This document shows, piece by piece, positions 31,425-43,857 of a DNA stretch of 64,000 nucleotides; position 1 is the stretch's first letter; the number at the start of each line of letters is the position of its first letter. The DNA comes from Cryptomeria japonica (lineage: Eukaryota; Streptophyta; Pinopsida; Cupressales; Cupressaceae). The DNA lies in assembly GCF_030272615.1 (NCBI RefSeq), contig NC_081406.1, positions 239,184,422 through 239,248,421 of the forward strand, given 5' to 3'. The notes beneath the pieces are model-generated. The model was not told the DNA's origin. It searched no databases and saw only the letters and a program-made list of their open reading frames with translations. Position numbers and translations under genes: made by a program.

Positions 31425-31640
31425 CATTCCCTGTTCCAAAGGTTCCCATTTTGGCACAGGTGGGGAGGATGCTGGCAAAGGTTGTAAAATTTTTCAACAA
31501 GTCCAAATTTTGCATATCCAACGACCATCACAGTCCATGAGACACATTTCTTGGAGGAATTTTGTCAAACAGTTCACGTACCCTGTCTCTGCTTCCACAT
31601 GTTGCATACATGTCTGCCCATTGAAATTTGAACATTAACA
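31425..31640 (-). pseudogene. PPR protein fragment, frameshifted
   Basis: ADMYATCGSRDRVRELFDKI matches the pentatricopeptide consensus (DMYAKCGS...A..LFD.MP) of plant organelle RNA-binding proteins. PPRNV follows, then a one-base loss before the expected VSW. In the shifted frame MVVGYAK continues, and FASILPTCAKMG appears in yet another frame. Only about one and a half repeats survive. The fragment is dead. Confidence 0.75.
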
Positions 31641-31713
31641 ATGGTGGTAGAGTTTTGGAACTTTGGGAACAAACTAAGAATAAGTATAAGAATTGCAGAT
31701 GAAACTTTGGCAT

Positions 31714-34700
31714 ACTAAGTGTTTAAACTAGTCAACATAAAAAAAATGGAAATGATTGCATTAACAATAAGAATGGTGGGTAGAGGTTTGGGGTCAATGG
31801 GTAGTTCCCCTTGTGGGGTGTTTGGGGCAGAGCCCCCATCAAGGTTAGGGGGCATTGCCAAACCTTTAATACGGATGACATTTTCACAATAATTTCACCA
31901 TTTTTGTTTAGAATTGGAGTTTCTAATTGGGGGCCATGGGAGACTCATAGGCATCCTCAAGATGGTCAAGAGACTCCTTGGAGTCCCTAGGATGTCCATA
32001 AGTGGTATGGCAAGGGGATGTTTCCCCTAAGTATTGCATCCTGAAAAAATAGGGATTTTGGAGGGGGGGAAGGGGTCCCCATGTTTCAATGGTTTCAAAA
32101 GATTCTAAGTTTTTTTTTTATCTTGTCATAACAAAATATACTCCTCTTGCATCCTTGGATGATTTGAAAATTGAAAACAATTTGACAAGAAAAAACTAAC
32201 TTCTAAAGTTTAGACTTAGTTTTCTTTTTTTATCCAAGTCACTACAACATTTCAATGATCAAAGTAGCTTTTTTTTGGTGGTTTTGAAGCATCCAAAAGG
32301 CTTGATAAATTCAATATTCTCTTTCATTCCACCAAAATTGGAGATCAAGAAGCATGCTCACAAACAAGGATTTGTTTGTAACTTAAGGCAATTGACTACT
32401 TGTTGGGGCATTTTTAGGTCTAAAGAACATAACATTGTGTCAAAAAGGCCCATAAGACCCCATTTTCATCCAAAACTTGTCTCTTTTGGTCATAGAAGCA
32501 TTTAAGGAAAAAAAAATCACACAACCAATGATATGCCTATACCATACATATTTGAGTTAAAATAAAAATAAAAAATTCACAAGGTTTGGAGACCATTGAA
32601 CAATTTTGGAGATTGCTAATACATACACTCAATTTATAAAGTCTCAATTTGATGTACTTAATCTTTGAGAGGCCTATACAAAAGCATTTTGTAATTGCGA
32701 ACTAAGATAAATTTCCATTTTTGGCAGTTTTCATCATGGATTATGGTATTAAATTCCGACATTCTATTGTCAAGATAAATTCAGAGAACCATTTGTACTC
32801 GAAACAAGGGATAGTGAAAAATTACATTATGTAGGATCTCCTACCCTATCTCATTGAATTCATTCCTACACCAAGTGACTATGAACAAAAGCGTAGGTAT
32901 TTAACAACAATGACATAGTCCATGGACTAGTGATCCTCCTCTTGATACTCCATCTACAAATGAGAACATCTCTTATACATGTTGCTACTTCAGAATTAAA
33001 AGTTGCTTCTTCTAGAACTTTCCATGATTCTTTGCAATAGGATTATATGTCTTCTAGATTCACCCCACTAGGACACATTCATATCAAGCATCTTTACTTT
33101 TTTGAAAAGTAGACCACATTTCAGATCTAGATGACACCATAATGACTTTGATTTCCTCTTGCAAGATATTCCTCAATCGTGTATTGCTTCATCGAAGTTC
33201 AAATTTGCTTCTTCAAGGGCTCTCAATGATTCTCTATATAGGATTCTTTGTCTCTATGAGATCCACTTCATTGGGAGGCCTACTTAAACATTTCACATCT
33301 GTTCGTGGACTCTCACCTTTCAAATATGTTATGAAATCAACTATGTTATGCTATTTTGATTTTATTATCATTTATATTTAACAATTTTAAAAATGTTATC
33401 ACTTACATTAATTTCTAGGTTAATATTTATTTTGTAGATTCTAATAGAATTGAATACCATACCCAAACAATATCTAGTATGAACTAGTTAGTTACAGGCT
33501 AGGTTCCAAGCGTACTTGGTAACACAATTTTTGAGCTTGTGTTTGTTTATGATTTAACGATTGATGCATCTAGTTTTGCTACACATCTACTTTGAATACA
33601 ATGAGAGGGTGATTTTGTCTAAGCCAAGAGACCCTACTATCTAATATCACCCAAGAAAGATACTAATATTTTACCTTGGAAATATAAGCCTTTTGTAAGT
33701 ATAATTCAATGAATTGTGATAATAACTCAAAATGAAGTGAATTAAAATTTGATTGAGTTCCCCATTGTATTTTAACAAATCACCTAGGAAGATGTTCATT
33801 CCTAACAATTTCCAATTCTCTTTCCAAAAGGATGAAAAAGAGGAGAAAGGAACTAATTAATGTTGGGACAGAATTTAGAAGACCTATGTTTTGTGTCTGA
33901 AAGCTACTAGCCCAGAGAGCATGGAAACAATTTGAAGTCATGGGAGAGAGTTTCAGTTCTATCTCCAGAAATTATGTGTAGTACTCTTGTATTGAATTTT
34001 TAAATCCTTCTAAGTTTAAATGTTCATGAGGAAACTCTAAAATTTTAATAAAATACATAAATGAAAACCAATTTTGTTTTCGTCGAAATACTTTTGAAAA
34101 TCACATCACCTCAGTAATTGAACTGTAACAATAAGATTGCATACAAAGTGCAGGTTTACTATGAAACATGTTAAAAGGGTTAAACTATTTCAATTAATAC
34201 AAACACTGGAACTATTAAACAACAATAGCTTGTTGGTAATCAATATTTTGGACTATACCCACATTTTACACCTTTTCATATAGTTACAAAGAACATAGAA
34301 AACATGTACGTGGAACTACAGATTCCAACATATGTAAAAATACAACAATCTAAATAAGAATGGGAAGCATGTGGAGAATGGTTAAGACATGCATAAATAA
34401 AAGGAAAACAAAAATCTCTCAATGTGTATCACAAACAAATCAAGGAAAAAAGCTTTTAGGCAAGGGACCGATATGATCATAAAAATTTCAAAACTTCCAA
34501 AGTATAGAGCATTTGAGATTTTACAGAGAATGCGCTAATTTAGTTTTATTCATGATGTGTTGTTCGTGTTGACTCTGTTGGACCTTGCAATTAAGATTCA
34601 ATATACGTACATTATTCAATAAGATTAACTGTGCAACATAATGAAATATTGAAAAGTGTGTTATCTTATTGAGCTTCACTTTGTTTTGAGAATAGTTTAA

Positions 34701-34980
34701 TATTCTCTACTTAACAAGGCCAACCACGTGAAGGTGGAAGCTCATTTGGCCCCTCCCCCCTAACATCACTCTAAATTCCCCATTAACATCTAACATCATT
34801 CATTCTTTCATCCATTATTAAAATATAACATTCATTCATTATCACATAACGTTCATTAACACATAAAATTCATTAACTTTCATTAAAAAGCAACATTCAT
34901 CAATAATCATCAACACATATCATTCATGAACATTCATTAGCACATAATTACATTCATTAACACATAAAAATCAGTCATTA
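31714..34980. other. AT-rich spacer
   Basis: No gene recognised over 3.3 kb. A diverged tandem repeat of about 200 bp is visible at 32990-33110 versus 33195-33310 (shared TTGCTTCTTC, ATGATTCT, TAGGATT, CACTTCATT-like text). 34790-34980 repeats CATTCATTA and ACATAA motifs. Confidence 0.5.
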
Positions 34981-37173
34981 TCAAATAAGGTAGATTACAA
35001 TCATTTCTTTCTTTCTTTTTTCTTTGAAGCTATGAAAAAGACTAAGTGGAACATTGGTTTCTTCATCATTTCCCCCATCTTCGGATGTTCTACCCTCTTC
35101 TCGTGCTCTTGATGTATGCCTAGTCCTATACAAAGGATGATGATGCTGAACCAAAGGGGGGTCCTCTGCAATAACAAAGAATTGGGTTAAATTCAAAACA
35201 TTTTTTTATTATTGTTACAAGTATTTCATTAATTTAAAGAACATAACCGTTACACTCTTTACCTGATGGGGCACATCATCTTCCACATCATTTTGTCTAG
35301 CCTCAACCTCGACATGCTGAACACCCTCTAGATCCTCTGGAGTTGAAATACGAAATGTTACATTAATCAATACACCAATTCCAATTAAATTTGTTTAAAG
35401 GAATAACAGTGGTCCTCTTTACCTGATTGGGGAACATCATGTTCTTGATGTTGTCTACCCGGATCATGCTCCACTTGGTCACCACCGACTACATGCTCTA
35501 AAATATTAACAATAAAGGTTACATTAATTACTACACTAATTTTCAATTTAAGATGTTTAATTGTATTAATAATTACATAAAAAAATTTGAATAGAAAATG
35601 AATACCTCCACTACTAGGATGCACATCCGGACCTTCATGTACAGGTTCTGTTCCACGATTATCATGCTGCATTCCAATGTCATGTGTAGTGTTATCATTG
35701 CTCGCTTATTTAAAAAAAAAATAGTCACTTTATGTTGAAACTTAACATCAAATAGATTATTGGTTAAGTATTCAATTTGAAATAATTTTCATTTAGCTTA
35801 ATTACCGTTGTGACAGATGCATCAGAATCTCGTGTTTGCCCACTCAATTCTCGTAGCCATTCAGCCATGGCTATATAGCCTTGCAGGTAGCCAATTCTCT
35901 TGTCATCTTCTATAGGTGCTCTATTGAATTCAGAGCCCTGCATTTTTGCTTAGTATTGTGAATTTTGCTTGTATTGTTTGATAAAAAGAAAAATTGTTTA
36001 CAATTTATAAATATTTTGACGTGATACTTAATTTACTAATTCTTACAATTCGTGCGGCAAGTTTCATATAACCACCAGAGTCGAGTTTGTGTTGCCCATG
36101 CTTTTCTTGTCTTGCCTTGGTTGCCTTTGATGTGTCACTCAATCTATGAAAAGTTTGAAATATGTTAGATTATATAAATATAATGAATAATTAGTACATA
36201 TTCACATTCTTAATAGTATCACATACCTTTTTCTGGCGTCTGGTGGTGTATTTCCTTTTTTCCTTTCAATTCTCTCCTTTGCATCCAAAATCAGGTCCTT
36301 CCACTCCCTCTCTGGAATCATGGGGGGACGCTCATACTTTACGTTCTTCTCTAAATGTGTCCTGTGTTGGTCCCTCACATACTTTAGATATGTGCTGGCT
36401 TTTTCCAGGAGCTTAGTCTTGTCGAATGTGTCATTTCCAAACAACCCTACCATACGGTTTGTGAGTTCATTTTTTAACTTTTTTTCTTGGTCATTCCACC
36501 TTTAAAGCAAAAACAAACCTGTTAGATTTAGAAAGAAACTGAAGCTACCTTTGATATAGTTCAGGAAATGGATAAAAGGAAAACTATTCTAGCAATGATA
36601 TGAAATCAAAATAGTGGATAAGGGTTAGTTAACATATGATGTTCCACCTTTTACGTATGGTGGGCCCAAATATCTACAATGTAATGTCATTAAGATTTTT
36701 ATAAAAAATATCATTTCCTGCAAAAAAAAACATGGGATCATTAGTCCAAAATGAGTGATTAGTAAGTAAATTACAATTAGACTATATATAATAATAATTT
36801 TAAAGTACCTAGAACCTTATGTATCTTCAAGGGAATCAATTCTTTGTCGCTCACCACCAATGTGACCTGCAACGTTCCCGTACTAGCAATATAGGAAGAT
36901 CCAGGAAATGATGGTATGTTATCACCAGTAGTCACCTCTGGCGCATCCTCATGTGCATCTCCTGCCATAGTAAATGAATCCACTATGAAATGCCTCTAAG
37001 AAAGAACACTTCAAGGGTAATAAACACATAATGAAAGAGAGAGAAACAGAGGGATCTACCACTAGTGGGTGGGTCAACACGAGCCAGTGCAATAGACGAT
37101 GTTTGCATGCTACGTGTTGCTGACATTGCAGTCGGCAATATAGTTGGGGTCGACCTCAGACCCATGTCAGCAC
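34981..37173 (-). CDS. TNPA-like (Ptta/En/Spm, Transposase_24-like) exons of the CACTA second gene
   Basis: Exon text in order: [57 protein letters not shown] across two splice sites; [67 protein letters not shown]; then [20 protein letters not shown]. The RP..I....W..L and G..K...GGY spacing resembles Transposase_24 proteins, the class that binds subterminal repeats in En/Spm elements. The C-terminal tail is acidic and built from duplicated short exons, ending MIVIYLI-stop. Family assignment is by pattern only. Confidence 0.6.
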
Positions 37174-37853
37174 CTGAAGAGTAATACATTAAATATGTAA
37201 AACACTAAAAAAACAAGTTCACAAGTCCAAAGGAGTGGTTTTAATATATAAAACATGGTTGTCATGCCCAAACTTTTGGGCACAAACGGAATAATTTTTT
37301 TTTTTTCCATACGTAACTTAGGACGGCTTACTTAATTAAATTAATGTAAACTAATTTGGTCTTAACTATGTTTCAAATAAATCAAGCAACTAAATTAATG
37401 AGGCAATAAATAATCTATGTTATAAGCGAGCTAATATTTCCCCAAAATAGTGATCATTAATCTTCTATTAAATAATTAAACTCTCTAGCAAGTAATCTCA
37501 AACTAAATATATAATTTCTAAAATTAATTGATAGAGGAAAATAATGATTTCCTATAGTTCCTTAACTACTTAGGGTCTAAAATTAACTCACCCTAACTCT
37601 TTGATTAAATAAATCTATTAAATCAATTATTCATTAATTTAAAAAGGGTCCAATAATTTTCAGAATAGAGGGGACCAACATGGTCAATTTAATCCCCTAA
37701 AGTTTACCCTCCCAAGAGTATAAAATCCTTTTTTTTTATACTTTATTAAAATGCTTCTACATTTATTAATAATTTAAAAAAAAACATTACTTAGTTTTAC
37801 AAATAACTATTTTGATCTCAACAAATATAGTAGTTAAATTACTTATACATATA

Positions 37854-37921
<68 letters not shown>

Positions 37922-38615
37922 CTAAAGAGAAAAGGGGGGAAAAACTTCTATTATATTTCATTCTATTACCCCTTTTTTTTTATATCTCCCACACACACAT
38001 CTTATTTTAAAAACCTAAATGTGCTTGCCCTAACCTAAAACTAGGGTTAGGGCAAATATGTTAACATCTATTATCTTATGTTTTTGAGTGTTGTGTGTGT
38101 GTGTAACTTCTTTTATTTTATTTAATTTGGTGTGTGTGCAGGTGAAAGATGGTCAGCGGCCATGGGGGGGGCGCTTTATTTTTTTTTTCTTGCTACCCCC
38201 ACGGCGGTGTGCGTAGGGCCGAGCCGGGGGTTTCATTTTCTTTTCTTTGTTTTTATTTGGTGGAGGAGTATGGAGGGGGGGGCGGAGCGGAGGATGCGGG
38301 GGGAGACGGTGCAGGCGCGCCGCAGGCTGTGGACAGCACCGCCCACGGGCTGCGGGTTCCCGCAGTCTGTGGACACCGCCGCACACAGCTGCAGCTCCTG
38401 CAGACTATGGACGACGCCGCCCACAGCTGCGGCTTCTGCAGCCTGTGGACGTCACCGCCCACAGCTGCGGGTGGCGCCGCCCACGGCTGTGGCCGTTGCC
38501 CTTCAAACCCCCTTTTCTTTTGTTAATTAATTTTTTTTTCTTTTTAACAAAAAAACAAATAAATTGTTTTTATCTTCTTTTTTATTTTATTTACATATAT
38601 ATTTATATATATATT

Positions 38616-38649
<34 letters not shown>

Positions 38650-41600
38650 TAAATATATATATGTATATATAACAATATATGTAGATTTGTATATCCATTT
38701 CATTTGGCTTAAAAGGTATTTAAGTTCTCAGATTTATACATATAAATGTGTAAATACATATACATATATATATATATATATAATAAGCAGAAAACAAATA
38801 AATGGTTTGTAGCAAAAAGTAGAGGTAATATACTTTGCTATTCTGTCAATAACTTGGCTTTAAAATTTTGCCCATATTTTCTTTATTTACAAACTCAAAG
38901 CTTACTAATTCCTTAACCTACTAGACCTAGTTTAGAGGAAAAATTAAGATAACTATATGGTTTATTTGTTTCAAGCATTCTGTACTAATAATGCATACTA
39001 ACAGCAACTTAAAATACAATCTTTTTGGTAAACAAAGTAGACCTAAAAACTAAATGCTAATCCTTTCTTTTTCATAAAATAAGCTACTACATTATGGTTT
39101 ATTTTCTGTATTAAATGGGAAAATAAATGACTGTTTTATTTATTTTGCAGCAGCATAAATAACAAATAATCTTGCAGTAATAACTAGATTTATTTGCAGA
39201 ATACACAAGAATGCACAACTCTATATATATTATTTTTTGAGAATTTAATCACATGCTAATACATTTCATATCCCTTTTTTTTGAAGATTAAAATACAAAC
39301 TAATTTCATTTCTCCTTCCCTTTTTGCAATACTAACACAAGTAGGAAATATATACTTCTTTTACAAATTTAAATACAAGGTAAATGAGATTACAAATAGG
39401 TATGAAAACCCAACAAGTATTTTCCCTTCCATAGTAATATGGATACAATATATACACCTTTTTTTTTGAAAATAGATATAACAAAACACCTTTTTTTTAA
39501 CAAGCTAATTTTGAATACATTTTCTTCTTAACACTTTTCTGCAACACAAAACAGCAACCTAGCTCTTTAATCTTTCTCTTCCCATCCAAAGCAACCTGCA
39601 ATAAAAACACAACTTGACCATGGAGAGCTCACCTCCCAACCTAGGCTTACTAGAAGCCACCCCCGAGCTTGGAGAACCAAGCACTAGACGGGTTACAAAC
39701 AAGCAATCAACACAACAACAATAGCAAACACTCAATAGGCATATTCCCATCCCAAGCTACACTCTCACCACAACTTGTGATGAACTTTCCATGGGTGGAA
39801 GTGGACCAAGTACCATTGGGGAGATTGCAAGCTTAATACAACTCAATGCCACCTCATGGCAAAACAAAATACAACAAGTTTCCCTTCCACACCTTATGCC
39901 CCCCCAAAGGCATCAAAGCCATATTTCCTCCCCTTATGACCCCCAAATGCATACACAAGGCTATGCAACAAGGGTCACAAAGGACACCCTTGAGAATCAC
40001 TCTCCATAAGGAGAGCCTCTCACCCAAGGCTGTCATGCTTCTTCCACCCCAAGACCATCCTACTCTCCCAAGAGTAGGAGGCCTTGGACACTCCCAAAAC
40101 AAGAACACATAAACAAAGAACATGGAAATGAAAACTCACATTTTTCTCCTACAACAAATTACATATACACCTCTTTTCATGCAAGCATTTCTTTCTTTCA
40201 AAAAATAACTTAAACAACATAAACAAAAGGAAGTAAAACCAACCTTAATATGCCAATAGGTATGTTAGACTTAGTTGGGGATGAGCTGCCCAAATCCACA
40301 CAAACTTTTTCACCAACCTTTTTTTTTCCAAAATTCTATTCTACTACCAATTTTCAAAACAAAGCATAATCTCCAACAATGGAGAGTGGGTGATTACTCA
40401 CTAAGTCCCTAATCCTTGCCTAAGAAGGCCTCTCACACACTTCCCAACCCCTTGGGTGAGGTGAGAGTTCCCATTGGTTTCTCTTCCCAACCTCTTACAC
40501 ATTACCAAAACTAGAAAGGGAAAAGGTGAGAGAGAATGGGGAAGAGAGTTTGACATCAAAAGGGAAGGTTGTCTATCCTAGGAGGGACCTTCTAAGTTGA
40601 ATTTTCGCTCACCTTGGAAAAACCACTTTTTGAGGTGACTAAACAGTCACATGGGAGAAGTCACATGTTTCAAAATACCCCTAACCCATAGGTATACCCT
40701 TTGGACCTTTGGAAAATCCCTAAAACTGACCCTAGGAGTCCATTTAACCCCTTAGAAACCCAACTGAAGTTAACCTAAGGGTCAAACTTGAGTTGACCAC
40801 TCCCAAGACTCCCTACCGAAGGCAAATTTGGGACCACACTCATTTGTTTGAATGGCTTTGGTAGAAGCAAAACTCCCTCCAAGAGACAAGTCAAAATCAA
40901 TGACACTAACCATCACATGTGTCAAGTGACACAATAAAATACACTATAAAAAATCACACATGGAATTTGTCTCTTGTAGGTTTACACAATTACATAAAAT
41001 CAAATTAACACACATGCATAATTTACTTCACAAATAAAATACATTACAAACAGGGTGTTGTCTCTCCAAATAGACAACCCCCTGGCTTAACAAACGTACA
41101 TTGGTCTAGGTTTGGTTCTCCATATTTATTCCATGGTCACATGGATAATTTTCCTGCGCATCTCAATTAACACATTAGTAATTCCAAGTAATTACAATTA
41201 TACATAATCAGATACATATATTTCATTGCACATCAAACACTCATACATTTTACAATAATAATTCAATATCTTATTCATTCAAATTCGATTCCACATAAGC
41301 AATTATCGTATTTCTCAAAATTGATCCATTCATAAAATAAGCATCATTTTTCTATCATCAAAATGAAGTCCTGCAATTCCAATAATAACATTCACCATTT
41401 CAAGGTAATTTTATTCTAGCAACATATAAAGTTTCATAACCAGCAAGCATAAAATAAAGCATCAACATATGTCAATGTGATCCAAATCATGGGATCATAT
41501 AGGTTTTCAAATTCATAACACATCAAAACGTACACCTCAAGGTGAAATGATTCTATAACTTGGTTCAATTATTTTTCTCACCAATCTATCTATCTAACCT

Positions 41601-43152
41601 AGCCCCTCCTATTGAATTATAGCATTTATTAATAGGATCAACCATGGTCACTATGTTAATCAAAGCTTGATTGGGGAGGGGGCCTACAATGGTCATCACC
41701 TGAACTACCTGCAATACCCTGATCATCGCCACCAGGATGATGAGGCTTTATAAATTTCTGTAAAAACAACACATACATATTTTAGTTAATGACATAAAAG
41801 AGAAAAAAATATAAACCATTATTGAACTTTTGTTATGATTAAAGCTTTCATTACTGCTTACTTGCAAGTTTTCCACTATCCGCAACAATAGTTGCACCCT
41901 CTTTGTTATCTCATCAGTCTGAGGGCTTATGGTTGCCAAATCAACAATCTCTTGGCCAATTTTTCTAATATTCTTTTGTACCAATTGTATAGGGTTTGCG
42001 CTAAGTGCGATGTCATCAGCGCATAACACTGTCGAGTGCCCCACATCCCTATGGAGGTGCTGAGGTACTGTAGGTTCCTTTCCCTTATCCTGAACATCCG
42101 TATGTGACAAGAATATAATTAACACTATCAAAATTACTTCAAAACACTCAAGAAAAGATCATAATGTAATAGTTTGCTTCTATCTAATTTGTACAATTAC
42201 AATGAGGTTTACCTGCTCCGTAGAAGTGTCTGGACTTACACCCCTATCTGTGCTATGTGATGGATCCATGTGGCCCTATGACAAAGAAAAAATATAAAAA
42301 TGTTAGTGAAATGAAACCAATAGACTTAGCAAAAAAACTTAATAATACAATGGTTTATTGGATTCATGAATTGGAAGTTGGCTTAAATGGTATATATATA
42401 GTATGTACCACCCCCATGATAGTAACTTTGTTTGTATCTATACGATTCAAATTGTAATTGATTAGCAGCTCTTTCCCTGCACTTATTGATTTTATCGCAC
42501 ATACAAACACACAATTTCCCTCACGTGCCTCAAATATGCAATTGGGTTGCTTATTAGTTGACCCAGGTCGTGTACTATTTATAAAACCTGCAATATTCCC
42601 TATTGCTTTTGGCCTTCCATCAATGTATACAGCCACTCGTTTACTTTGATCATTATCTTTTTTTTGTATATAATTGGCTGACAGTGCATACCTACGCATA
42701 CTTTTTTTATATCGAACAATTTGCATCCAATCATTATAATTGTAACAAGGTCCAACAAACTCCATCAATTCAACAACTTTGTTGTAAGAGACCTTTATGC
42801 TGTCCATGGAAAATAGGCCCAAACCATGTAATGACGAAGGTGCTATGCGATATATCCTCTCATTAACACAAAAATCAGTGTTTATTGGAGGAAGTTCCTT
42901 GGGTACACATTGTTTTAGTAGATGTTTGTACCTCAAGGGTACCTCAATGTCACCTTTGGTCTCATCATCATAAGAACATGACCCCCCTTGAGCAAGAAAA
43001 AATTCCATGTGTTTATTGAATTTTCTTCTAATCTTTTGACCTCTAGTTGATCTCTCTATTTGAGATCTACTACATGTCTCACTTTCCTCTTCTATTCTTG
43101 CATTTCCCTCACTCGAGGAAGACACATCTGACAAATACCTATTTGGTGATAC
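34981..43152 (-). CDS. CACTA second gene: SET domain joined to a TNPA-like (Transposase_24-like) region, many exons
   Basis: SET-part exons: 42409-43152, 42213-42275, 41862-42089 and 41709-41757. TNPA-like exons: 37060-37173, 36816-36982, 36648-36673, 36227-36499, 36047-36143, 35806-35937 and several short ones down to a stop at 34981. All use GT-AG. The join between the two parts is phase 1 on both sides, across an intron that would be exactly 100 nt without the 4.43-kb insertion at 37259-41688. The gene lies after the TNP2 gene on the same strand, the place of TNPA in En/Spm elements. The start codon is not resolved. Two one-base conflicts in the last exons (near 35704 and 35290) suggest slight decay. 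It would encode a nuclear DNA-binding protein with a histone- or protein-methylating module (inference). Confidence 0.65.
35230..35560 (-). repeat. Duplicated exon-intron units in the C-terminal tail
   Basis: The exon ending DVPQS and the next one ending DDVPH share text (GATGTKCCCCA.TCAG plus the donor GTAAAGAG), and their introns share TTACATTAAT and CCAATT-type sequence. The unit is about 150-200 bp. The downstream copy has lost one base compared with the other. Confidence 0.6.
37846..37906. repeat. (TA)n microsatellite followed by a T run
   Basis: About 28 TA units with small changes, then about 16 T. A second, less regular TA-rich region lies at 38590-38790. ORFs rich in Tyr-Ile here are low-complexity artefacts. 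Confidence 0.9.
38150..38515. repeat. GC-rich island with a 38-40-bp minisatellite
   Basis: In an otherwise AT-rich region this stretch is strongly GC-rich. A unit beginning CTGTGGACAGCACCGCCCAC or a variant recurs at 38327, 38367, 38405 and 38443 (spacing 40, 38, 38). It contains CpG and CAGCTG sites. Long frames are open on both strands because of base composition. It lies inside the TG...CA element. Confidence 0.75.
41709..42275 (-). CDS. Linker exons after the SET domain
   Basis: Three exons, 42213-42275 (21 codons, [12 protein letters not shown]), 41862-42089 (76 codons) and 41709-41757 ([17 protein letters not shown]), without stops; their joins are phase 0 until the last donor, which is phase 1. 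The middle exon contains a probable coiled coil ([19 protein letters not shown], then [16 protein letters not shown]), which could mediate dimer formation. Reading past the last donor reaches a TAA at 41656, but that stop lies in the inserted element. Confidence 0.65.
42409..43152 (-). CDS. SET domain exon of the CACTA second gene
   Basis: 248 codons without a stop, phase 0 at both ends (acceptor GGTGCACAG, donor GTACAT). A Ser/Glu-rich, then Arg/Lys-rich N-terminus leads to the SET fold: [12 protein letters not shown] (the GxG S-adenosylmethionine-binding turn), [13 protein letters not shown] then QPNCIFE (the N.S..PN motif, with an insert and without the usual His), and [16 protein letters not shown] (the final catalytic Tyr motif). 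SET enzymes methylate lysines, most often in histones. There is no pre-SET or post-SET Cys cluster. The missing His means activity must be tested. The first ATG is inside HMEFFLAQ, so the true start is uncertain. Confidence 0.78.
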
Positions 43153-43453
43153 CTGTGCACCATCAAATAAGAGAGTTAGTTGGTAATGAGAGAGATATTT
43201 TGCAAATGAGGGTAATATTGATGAAGAAGTTGGCCATAAAGTTGATGTTCAGATTAAAATTTGAGTAAGTCCAACTGAGGCCTCAAGTGTTGATAAGTGT
43301 ATTAGATTTGCTGCTAATGTTGAGGTTTAAAAAACTGAGAAAGTTTGTTTTTCTTGTAATTTTTAAAAAATATATTATTTCTATAAGGTGTATTGACTTA
43401 TACCTATCGATCCATGAAATTGTGCAGGATCCTCGTCAAAGGGGTTCAGGTTC

Positions 43454-43857
43454 CTACAACAACAATTGAGCATCATAAGCATTACATTTGTAATTTGATA
43501 AACAATAAATACTGCAGTATCATAAGCATCATAAGCATCACATATGTATCATCACATATGTATCATCATAAACATGTAATCCATCACATAGCTAATAAGT
43601 AGTCCACATTCCATAAATAAACACAAAGTTCAAAAAAATATCACATGTATCATCATAAGCATGTAATCCATCACATATGTATTTTAAATCACCATATATC
43701 AAATAGCTAGAGGTGCATCATGAACTAATTAAGTAATGGCATTAGAATTCAAAACATATGAATTATTTATGTAACCATATAAGTCAAATCAATTTCTATC
43801 AAGATATCAATATTAAATAGATAATATAATAATCTCATCTCATACATTTCATTCATG
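43454..43857. other. Spacer between the TNP2 stop and the SET-TNPA gene
   Basis: AT-rich with repeated ATCATAAGCAT and CACATATGTATCATCA motifs. It may hold the promoter or 5' exon of the SET-TNPA gene. A 50-nt exon-like piece at 43404-43453 has good splice sites, but its frame does not fit. Confidence 0.4.

Larger units (their letters stand above)
37259..41688. mobile_element. 4.43-kb TG...CA element (solo LTR or LARD) in the SET-TNPA intron
   Basis: It starts TGTCATGCCCAAAC, ends GGGGGCCTACA, and is flanked by a 5-bp duplication ATGGT (37254-37258 and 41689-41693). These are the hallmarks of LTR-type integration. No internal second LTR, PBS or retroviral protein was found, so it is a very long solo LTR, a large derivative or a deleted element. 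It contains (TA)n tracts, a GC-rich minisatellite and a spacer with conifer-LTR-like AT-rich text. Orientation is uncertain. Confidence 0.6.

Noticed and set aside
38132-38672. Overlapping ORFs of up to 141 codons on both strands
   Set aside because: They arise from GC-rich minisatellite composition, with several frames open at once and no domain.
41656-41708. Natural end of the SET gene at the TAA at 41656
   Set aside because: The stop lies within the inserted TG...CA element, beyond the duplication boundary at 41688, so it was not the original end.
43404-43453. Short upstream exon of the SET gene
   Set aside because: Splice signals are good, but the only open frame leaves phase 1 while the SET exon starts in phase 0.
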